Shown: piece by piece, positions 1 to 5,011 of the stretch
How positions within the stretch are numbered: position 1 is the first letter of the stretch
Layout of the letters: every line of letters starts with the position of its first letter
Source: Cyanobacteria bacterium NC_groundwater_1444_Ag_S-0.65um_54_12
Lineage (GTDB): Bacteria; Cyanobacteriota; Sericytochromatia; S15B-MN24; VGJW01
Reading direction: 5' to 3'
Length of the DNA: 5,011 bases
Assembly: GCA_016267585.1 (NCBI GenBank)
Contig: JACQUT010000257.1
Location: forward strand, 1 to 5,011
Position numbers and translations under genes: made by a program
The notes under the pieces: model-generated
What the model was told of the DNA's origin: nothing
What the model saw: only the letters and a program-made list of their open reading frames with translations
The model's database searches: none

Positions 1-2244
1 CCCTATATTCTGGAAGCAGTCAAGGGGCTGGCCGCCGGCGGCAATCCGAATCGCGTGGGATCGCCAGCAGCGCGCTTGCGAACACTGGTTAGCCGAGTGA
101 ATGGCAGCTGGGTCAGTATTACCAGCCCACGTCTGCAAATTAGCCGCAGTACCACGGCAATATCAGCCATAGCGGGGTTGAAGGGTTTTTCCACGGCGCA
201 GCTCCGGGCACTGCTGGGGAAAGTCACCATAGGCACTCCCGATACGTTCGCGGCTACCACCGATCTCACCGCTGCAGAATATTCCGAAGTATGGATCCTG
301 GTAGATCGGTCATTGGGACAGAATCAAGATCCGATCAGGGCGATTGCCCGCAATACCACGACCGGCACTTTTGCTCTGCTCGATCGGGGAGCTCTGGTGA
401 CCGAACTCTCCTCCGCCAGCGGTTCCATCGGAGAATTTATCACTCTCTACGGCAACGGATTCGATGCCAACCCGGAAATGAACCTGGTGTACTTCAATGG
501 CACGGCCTATGCCACCGGAACGGTGGATCCCACCGGGACCAGACTGGTAGTGCCCATCCCCACTGGTGCGGTTACCGGACCACTGACCGTCCGGATCGGT
601 GACCTGGTGGCAAATACTGCCGGTAAGTTCCGGGTATCCGGTACCACGCTCGATACCTATGCCGGCACCACCGTACCTGGCCCAGGTACGGTGGCACTCG
701 ACTGGCCGCTCTGGACTCCCGAACGCTTGACCGTGGATAATGCCGGCAATATTTACGTGACAGCAAACGGTGCCGACTCGGTATATCGCATCACGCCAGG
801 TGGCACCATTACCGTCATGGCCGGCAATGGCTTCTGGGGTTACTCGGGTGATGGCGGGCCCGCCACCAGCGCCAAGTTAGATGGCCCGATTGGCATAACT
901 CTAGACACCATAGGAAATCTCTACATTGCCGATGCCGGTAACAAGCGTATCCGCCGGGTGGATACCAGCGGCATCATCACCACCGTGGCCGGCAACGGAT
1001 CGTTTGGTTACGCGGGCGATGGCGGGCCAGCTACCAGTGCCAATTTCCGGAATCCCAACGACGTGGCGATTGACGGCGCCGGGAACCTCTACATCGCTGA
1101 TACCGGAAATCATCGCGTTCGCAAGGTAGCTAGCAACGGCATCATCACCACCGTGGCCGGCAACGGTACGGCAGCCTTTGCCGGTGATAACGGTCCGGCT
1201 ACCGGCGCCAGCTTGAACAATCCCCGCGACGTGTTGCTGGATGCCAGCGGCAATCTCTACATAGCGGACAGTGGCAACAACCGGATTCGCAAGGTAGCTA
1301 GCAACGGCACCATCACCACCGTGGCCGGCAACGGTACGGCAGCCTTTGCTGGTGATAATGGCCCGGCTACCGGCGCCAGCATCAATAGCCCCCGCGGAAT
1401 GGCGCTAGATGCCAGCGGCAATCTCTATATCGCTGATGCCAGCAACCATCGCATTCGCAAGGTGGATACCAGCGGCACCATCACCACCATGGGGAGTGGC
1501 TGGGGTTTTTCGGGCGATGGCGGACCGGTCAGCGCAGCCAAGATGAAGTCACCGCGCGGCGTAGCCTTTGATGGCGCGGGCAACTTATACATAAATGATA
1601 CCAATAACAATCGCATACGCCAGGTGAATCTGGCGAGCAATATTGCTACCATCGCCGGGAACGGCGCGCTAGACACCTTCGGCGGTGACGGGGGACCGGC
1701 TGGCAATGCGCTGCTGGATACCCCGCAATACCTGACGGTAGATAATACCGGCAACCTCTATTTTTCCGACACGTTTAACAACCGGGTACGCAAGGTCTCG
1801 CCTTCCGGGATCATCAGCACGGTAGCAGGCAATGGTACGGCCGGTTACACTGGCGACAATGGCCCGGCTACCAGCGCCAGTCTAAATACCCCTACTGGAT
1901 TGGCGGTAGATAGTGCTGGCAACCTTTACATTGCCGATAGCCTGAACAATGTGATCCGCCGGGTGACACCGACGGGGACCATCACGACTGTCGTGGGCAA
2001 CGGCACTTGCGATTATCTGGGCGATGGCGGATCGGCCACCAGCGCCAGCCTCTGTTCGCCTGCCGGTATCGCCATCAGCAGCACCGGTTACCTTTACATT
2101 GCCGATACTGACAATAGCGTGATCCGCCGGGTAACGTCTGGTGGCATCATCAGCACGGTGGCCGGCAATGGCATGTTAGACTACTCTGGCGACAACGGCC
2201 CGGCTACCAGTGCCAGCTGGATGAACTTTATGGTGTGGCGGTAG
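1..2244 (+). CDS. IPT/TIG and NHL-repeat beta-propeller protein, 5' partial, frameshifted near its 3' end
   Basis: The frame is open from the first base, so the true start and any signal peptide lie upstream; the GTG at 55 is only an internal Val codon. Codons 1-135 match no domain I recognise. About 412-642 is an IPT/TIG immunoglobulin-like domain (ASGSIGEFITLYGNGF, later TGPLTVRIGD). From about 661 come NHL units with the core GNLYIADxxNxRIRKV, joined by TVAGNGxxxxxGDxGPATSAS segments. NHL propellers usually serve as binding platforms, and this IPT-plus-NHL layout is common in secreted or surface proteins of environmental bacteria; location and ligand here are inferred, not shown. The frame ends early at TAG 2242-2244 after the nonsense tail WMNFMVWR, because a base is missing just upstream; the remaining repeats follow in the -1 frame to 2474. 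The gene is either a recent pseudogene or carries a sequencing error. No catalytic motif is visible. Confidence 0.88.
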   Translation, partial: PYILEAVKGLAAGGNPNRVGSPAARLRTLVSRVNGSWVSITSPRLQISRSTTAISAIAGLKGFSTAQLRALLGKVTIGTPDTFAATTDLTAAEYSEVWILVDRSLGQNQDPIRAIARNTTTGTFALLDRGALVTELSSASGSIGEFITLYGNGFDANPEMNLVYFNGTAYATGTVDPTGTRLVVPIPTGAVTGPLTVRIGDLVANTAGKFRVSGTTLDTYAGTTVPGPGTVALDWPLWTPERLTVDNAGNIYVTANGADSVYRITPGGTITVMAGNGFWGYSGDGGPATSAKLDGPIGITLDTIGNLYIADAGNKRIRRVDTSGIITTVAGNGSFGYAGDGGPATSANFRNPNDVAIDGAGNLYIADTGNHRVRKVASNGIITTVAGNGTAAFAGDNGPATGASLNNPRDVLLDASGNLYIADSGNNRIRKVASNGTITTVAGNGTAAFAGDNGPATGASINSPRGMALDASGNLYIADASNHRIRKVDTSGTITTMGSGWGFSGDGGPVSAAKMKSPRGVAFDGAGNLYINDTNNNRIRQVNLASNIATIAGNGALDTFGGDGGPAGNALLDTPQYLTVDNTGNLYFSDTFNNRVRKVSPSGIISTVAGNGTAGYTGDNGPATSASLNTPTGLAVDSAGNLYIADSLNNVIRRVTPTGTITTVVGNGTCDYLGDGGSATSASLCSPAGIAISSTGYLYIADTDNSVIRRVTSGGIISTVAGNGMLDYSGDNGPATSASWMNFMVWR
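412..642 (+). other. IPT/TIG domain within the NHL protein
   Basis: The translated segment runs from SASGSIGEFITLYGNGF to AGKFRVSG. It has the expected order for this immunoglobulin-like beta-sandwich: an opening strand ending in a G-x-G-F turn, a middle strand with VYFNGTAYATG, then a P-x-G-xxTGPLTV segment and a closing strand. The length of about 77 residues suits the family. It sits directly before the propeller and probably acts as a spacer or an adhesion-type module. Confidence 0.75.
668..694. repeat. 27-bp palindrome inside the coding region
   Basis: The left arm CCACCGTACCTGG (668-680) and right arm CCAGGTACGGTGG (682-694) are perfect inverted repeats around a single C. As RNA this could fold into a 12-bp stem with a GCC loop. 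It lies in the linker between the IPT domain and the first propeller unit and encodes a locally symmetrical TTVPGPGTV. There is no T-tract after it, so it does not look like a terminator. Its function is unknown and it may be fortuitous. Confidence 0.6.
1121..1380 (+). repeat. Near-identical tandem DNA segments in adjacent NHL units
   Basis: The 92 bases at 1121-1212 recur at 1289-1380, exactly 168 bases downstream, with only four differences by eye. Three of these are synonymous third-position changes and one changes Ile to Thr. A run of 39 bases (1143-1181) is exact. Other unit pairs are much more diverged at the DNA level, so this pair looks recently duplicated or homogenised by gene conversion. 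Confidence 0.85.
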
Positions 2245-2474
2245 ATAGCGCAGGCAACCTGTATATCGCCGATACCATGAATAACCGCATTCGCAGGGTT
2301 GATAATAGTGGCGACATTGCTACCGTGGCCGGCAATGGTGTGGCCGACTATGCTGGCGATGGCAATTATGCCCTGCAGGCTAGCTTTGATACACCATGGG
2401 GAGTAGCGGTAGGTGGACCGTTCACCCTCTACATAGCCGATTCGGCGAATATGCGGATCAGACGTCTCTATTGA
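2220..2474 (+). pseudogene. Frameshifted 3' end of the NHL-repeat protein (rest of unit 9 and unit 10)
   Basis: In the -1 frame relative to the upstream gene, codons from 2220 read DELYGVAVDSAGNLYIAD and continue through RIRRV, then a whole further unit (TVAGNGVADYAGDG onward) ending RIRRLY and TGA at 2472-2474. This is exactly what should follow the GPATSAS at the end of the upstream frame. Restoring one base, most simply a C giving AGC-CTG-GAT, rejoins both parts into one protein of at least 824 residues. The GTG at 2235 is a Val codon inside the repeat core and has no ribosome binding site of its own, so I do not treat this as a separate gene. The final unit ends immediately after its last strand, which suggests 2474 is the natural terminus. 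Confidence 0.85.
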
Positions 2475-2499
2475 CAGGTTGACAGCAAAAGCCTATTCC
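2471..2499 (+). promoter_or_regulatory. Weak candidate sigma-70-type promoter for the hydrolase gene
   Basis: A perfect TTGACA at 2471-2476 overlaps the stop codon of the NHL gene and is followed, after 17 bases, by TATTCC (2494-2499), which matches only three of six positions of the -10 consensus. A second TTGACA lies at 2479-2484 but has no -10 at suitable spacing. Transcription from upstream through the short gap is an equally good explanation. Confidence 0.22.
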
Positions 2500-2513
2500 T
2501 TCCAGTGATAGTT

Positions 2514-2519
2514 GAGGAG
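2514..2519 (+). promoter_or_regulatory. Ribosome binding site of the GH63-like gene
   Basis: GAGGAG lies eight bases before the GTG at 2528. It decides the start: an in-frame TGA at 2513-2515 bars any earlier start, and the next in-frame ATG comes about 245 bases later, inside conserved sequence. Confidence 0.85.
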
Positions 2520-2527
2520 TAACTACA

Positions 2528-5011
2528 GTGCTTGAAGAAGAGCTACGGCTCGCGGAAGCGCGCGAGCGGATCGCCCACTGGAAACGTTGGGGGCCCTACC
2601 TCAGCGAACGCGCCTGGGGTACGGTCCGGGAAGATTACAGTCCGGATGGCGCCGCGTGGGATTATCTGACGCACGATCAGGCACGTTCCAAGGCCTATCG
2701 CTGGAACGAGGATGGCATAGCTGGCATCTGCGATCGCCAGCAAAGAATTTGCTTTGCCATCGCCCTTTGGAACATGTGCGATCCGATATTGAAAGAACGC
2801 CTCTTTGGCCTTTCGGGCACCGAGGGTAACCACGGCGAAGACGTGAAAGAAGTCTATTTTTACCTGGACAGCACGCCGACCCATTCCTACATGAAGTACC
2901 TCTACAAGTATCCACAGGCTCCCTTCCCCTACGAGGAGCTGGTAGGGGTAAACCGTTTCCGTGACAAGCGCAGCCCGGAGTACGAACTATGGGATACCGG
3001 TATCTTTGCTGAAGATCGTTACTTTGACATTCTGGTCGAGTACGCCAAAGCCACCCCGGAAGATATCCTGGTTCGGATCACCGCGACGAATCGCGGTCCG
3101 GCTCCGGCCGAACTGCGCTTGCTGCCGACCATTTGGTTTCGCAATACCTGGTCGTGGGGCTATGATGAACTGCACCCTGGCATGCAGGCCTTGGCCGTGA
3201 CCGCTGCGCACTGGGTCAGTCTAGCAGTCCAGCATCCGGCTTATCGTCCACGTCAGTTCTGCTGTGAAGGCACACCAGAACTACTGTTCACGGAAAATGT
3301 CACCAATAACCAGCGACTCTATCGAGTGCCCAATGCTAATCCTTATGTCAAGGATGCCTTTCATGACTATATCGTGCATGGGCTGCGCGCAGCAATCAAC
3401 CCGGAACCGGTGGGAACCAAAGCGGCAGCGCATTACCGGTTGGTGCTGGGTCCCGGCGCATCCCAGGTGATCTGTCTACGTTTTTTGCCAGCCGACTCGC
3501 CGGTGCTGTCTTTGCAACCTTTCGGCAAAGAATTTTCAGAAACCTTCGAGTTGCGGCGCCAAGAAGCCGATGAATTCTACGCCTCCCGTTTACCGCAAAG
3601 TCTGGCCCCAGATGCCAGAAATATCATGCGACAGGCCCTGGCCGGTATGCTCTGGTCAAAACAGTTTTATCACTACGTCGTGGAACAATGGCTACAGGGC
3701 GATCCGGCGTTACCGCCGCCGCCCGCCGAGCGTCACTCTGGCCGGAATCACGAGTGGAATCATTTGTATAACAGCGATGTCATCTCGCTGCCCGATAAAT
3801 GGGAATATCCCTGGTATGCGGCCTGGGATTCGGCTTTTCATTGCGTGACCCTGGCGCTGGTAGATCCGGATTTTGCCAAAGAGCAGCTAGTATTGCTTTT
3901 ACGTGAATGGTACATGCACTACAATGGGCAATTACCGGCTTACGAATGGGCGCTCGGCGATGTGAACCCGCCGGTGCATGCCTGGGCGGCGCTACGGGTG
4001 TATCGTATCGAGCAAGAGCTAGCGGGGCGGGGCGATCGCCAATTCCTCGAGCGGATTTTCCACAAGTTATTGATAAATTTCACCTGGTGGGTCAATCGTA
4101 AAGACCAGGAAGGTAACAATATTTTCGAGGGCGGATTCCTGGGCCTGGACAACATCGGAGTTTTCGATCGTAACGCCAAACTTCCTACCGGTGGCTATCT
4201 AGAGCAGTCCGATGGTACCAGCTGGATGGCCATGTATACCCTGAACATGCTGGATATCGCCCTGGAACTGGCACGCGAAAATTCGGCCTATGAAGATGTC
4301 GCCAGCAAATTCTTGGAGCACTTCGTCCGTATCGCCCATGCGATGAACGAGGTCGGACGCGACGGCGTAAAATTATGGGATCCGGTAGATGGCTTCTATT
4401 ATGACGTATTGCGCTTGCCGGACGGCCAAAATACCTTCTTGAAGGTACGCTCGCTGGTAGGGATGGTTCCGCTTTTTGCCGTCAGTACCTTGAGCCCAGA
4501 CATCCATGGACGCTCTTCCAGCTTTACCCGACGCATGGAATGGTTCATCCGCCAGCGGCCAGATTTGCTACGCGGTTGTGCCGACCTGGTCACGCCAGGT
4601 CAGGAAAATCGGCGTCTGCTCGCGCTAGTCGATCCCGAGCGCCTGCGCCGGATCCTCAAGATCTTGCTGGATGAACGCGAATTCCTTTCGCCCTTCGGGA
4701 TCCGGTCACTCTCGCGCTTGCATCACGATTATCCTTATCGTTTGCAGGTAAATGGCATGTTGCACCGGGTAGACTACGATCCGGCAGAATCGACCACCAG
4801 CTTGTTTGGTGGTAATTCGAACTGGCGTGGACCAATCTGGTTTCCGATGAATTACCTGCTAATCGAAGCGTTGCGCAGTTTTCATCATTACCTGGGCGAT
4901 CAGTATCAAGTAGAATGCCCCACTGGCTCTGGTTGCTCGATGAACCTGGCTCAAGTGGCCGACGAGATCGCACGCCGCCTGGCTAGCATTTTCCTGGCCG
5001 GGCCGGAGGGC
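2528..5011 (+). CDS. GH63 / MGH1-like glycoside hydrolase (glucosidase-like), 3' partial
   Basis: The GTG start opens 828 uninterrupted codons to the window end. The protein begins [21 protein letters not shown] with no signal peptide or membrane segment, so it is probably cytoplasmic. The N-terminal part (to about 380) would be the beta-sandwich domain, with WGTVREDYS (30-38), [11 protein letters not shown] (49-59), WFRNTWSWG (203-211), LLFTEN (252-257) and GTKAAAHY (296-303). The C-terminal (alpha/alpha)6 barrel holds [10 protein letters not shown] (425-434), PAYEW (E473), [10 protein letters not shown] (D478), [10 protein letters not shown] (E534, D541), EQSDGTSW (559-566) and NSNWRGPIW (763-771). 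By analogy with the ESGxD motif of GH63 and mannosylglycerate hydrolases, D541 is the likely general acid. The general base Glu in this fold sits about 50-60 residues from the C-terminus, hence beyond the window. These bacterial proteins are usually about 880-900 residues, often annotated 'glucosidase', and mostly uncharacterised; substrate (an alpha-glucoside, glucosylglycerate or similar) cannot be told from sequence. Confidence 0.88.
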   Translation, partial: MLEEELRLAEARERIAHWKRWGPYLSERAWGTVREDYSPDGAAWDYLTHDQARSKAYRWNEDGIAGICDRQQRICFAIALWNMCDPILKERLFGLSGTEGNHGEDVKEVYFYLDSTPTHSYMKYLYKYPQAPFPYEELVGVNRFRDKRSPEYELWDTGIFAEDRYFDILVEYAKATPEDILVRITATNRGPAPAELRLLPTIWFRNTWSWGYDELHPGMQALAVTAAHWVSLAVQHPAYRPRQFCCEGTPELLFTENVTNNQRLYRVPNANPYVKDAFHDYIVHGLRAAINPEPVGTKAAAHYRLVLGPGASQVICLRFLPADSPVLSLQPFGKEFSETFELRRQEADEFYASRLPQSLAPDARNIMRQALAGMLWSKQFYHYVVEQWLQGDPALPPPPAERHSGRNHEWNHLYNSDVISLPDKWEYPWYAAWDSAFHCVTLALVDPDFAKEQLVLLLREWYMHYNGQLPAYEWALGDVNPPVHAWAALRVYRIEQELAGRGDRQFLERIFHKLLINFTWWVNRKDQEGNNIFEGGFLGLDNIGVFDRNAKLPTGGYLEQSDGTSWMAMYTLNMLDIALELARENSAYEDVASKFLEHFVRIAHAMNEVGRDGVKLWDPVDGFYYDVLRLPDGQNTFLKVRSLVGMVPLFAVSTLSPDIHGRSSSFTRRMEWFIRQRPDLLRGCADLVTPGQENRRLLALVDPERLRRILKILLDEREFLSPFGIRSLSRLHHDYPYRLQVNGMLHRVDYDPAESTTSLFGGNSNWRGPIWFPMNYLLIEALRSFHHYLGDQYQVECPTGSGCSMNLAQVADEIARRLASIFLAGPEG

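Larger units (their letters stand above)
661..2471 (+). repeat. NHL-repeat array: one divergent unit plus ten regular units
   Basis: Regular units begin (at the residue pair before AGNG) at 814, 982, 1150, 1318, 1486, 1648, 1819, 1987, 2155 and 2322. Most are 168 nt (56 residues). The fifth is 162 nt and the sixth 171 nt, both still in frame. The ninth is 167 nt, which reveals the frameshift. A diverged first unit (about 661-813, core GNIYVTANGADSVYRI) precedes them. Each unit pairs a glycine-rich loop (AGNG, then GDxGPATSA) with a propeller core (VALD, GNLYIAD, RIRKV). Eleven cores is well above one six-bladed propeller and might form two propellers or one large one; that is inference. Confidence 0.88.

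Noticed and set aside
1425..1754. Minus-strand reading frames within the NHL array and the hydrolase (also 901-1113, 2543-2884, 2601-2915, 4656-4973)
   Set aside because: They lie opposite strongly conserved plus-strand coding sequence, have no recognisable protein features or ribosome binding sites, and are antisense shadows.
2205..2244. Programmed -1 ribosomal frameshifting joining the two parts
   Set aside because: No X-XXY-YYZ slippery heptamer lies in the zero frame between the end of unit 8 and the TAG, and the 167-base unit length is better explained by a one-base deletion.
2235..2474. A separate small gene starting at GTG 2235
   Set aside because: The GTG is a Val codon inside an NHL core, there is no ribosome binding site, and the upstream codons in the same frame already continue the repeat; it is the tail of the frameshifted gene.
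814..2474. CRISPR array, because of regular repeats
   Set aside because: The period is 168 bases, the repeats are coding and in frame, and there are no short identical repeats with unique spacers.
2475..2527. Intrinsic terminator between the two genes
   Set aside because: No GC-rich hairpin followed by a T-tract is present in the 53-base gap.
2961..4101. Short plus-strand frames inside the hydrolase region
   Set aside because: They are out of frame with the continuous GH63-like reading frame, which carries conserved motifs throughout.

Overview
The window holds two plus-strand genes and almost nothing else. Both are cut by the window edges. Moderately high GC, a GTG start with a strong Shine-Dalgarno and tight co-directional spacing point to a bacterium. 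A proteobacterium or acidobacterium is possible, but nothing here fixes the taxon.

Region 1 (1-2474) is a large repeat protein, open at its 5' end. It has about 135 residues without a recognised fold, then an IPT/TIG immunoglobulin-like domain (about 412-642), then a long NHL-type beta-propeller array of one divergent unit plus ten units of about 56 residues. The array is broken in its ninth regular unit: one base is missing at about 2217-2219. The frame runs into TAG at 2242-2244, while the rest of unit 9, unit 10 and a natural stop at 2474 continue in the -1 frame. The distance between units 9 and 10 is 167 nt instead of 168, which shows a single-base loss.

Region 2 (2475-2527) is a 53-nt gap. 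It has a tandem TTGACAG motif at its upstream edge and a GAGGAG ribosome binding site. I see no terminator hairpin in it.

Region 3 (2528-5011) is one uninterrupted 828-codon frame with no stop in the window. It encodes a GH63 / mannosylglycerate-hydrolase-like (MGH1-like) glycoside hydrolase of the roughly 880-900-residue bacterial type, probably an alpha-glucosidase-like enzyme. It has no signal peptide, so it is probably cytoplasmic. Its last 50-70 residues, expected to hold the catalytic base, lie beyond the window.

The two genes could be co-transcribed, but no functional link is evident: one looks like a surface or secreted repeat protein and the other like a cytoplasmic carbohydrate enzyme. 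I found no RNA gene, CRISPR array, insertion sequence or defence-type system. The points most worth a second look are the frameshift, a 27-bp palindrome at the IPT/propeller junction, and recent duplication or conversion between neighbouring NHL units.
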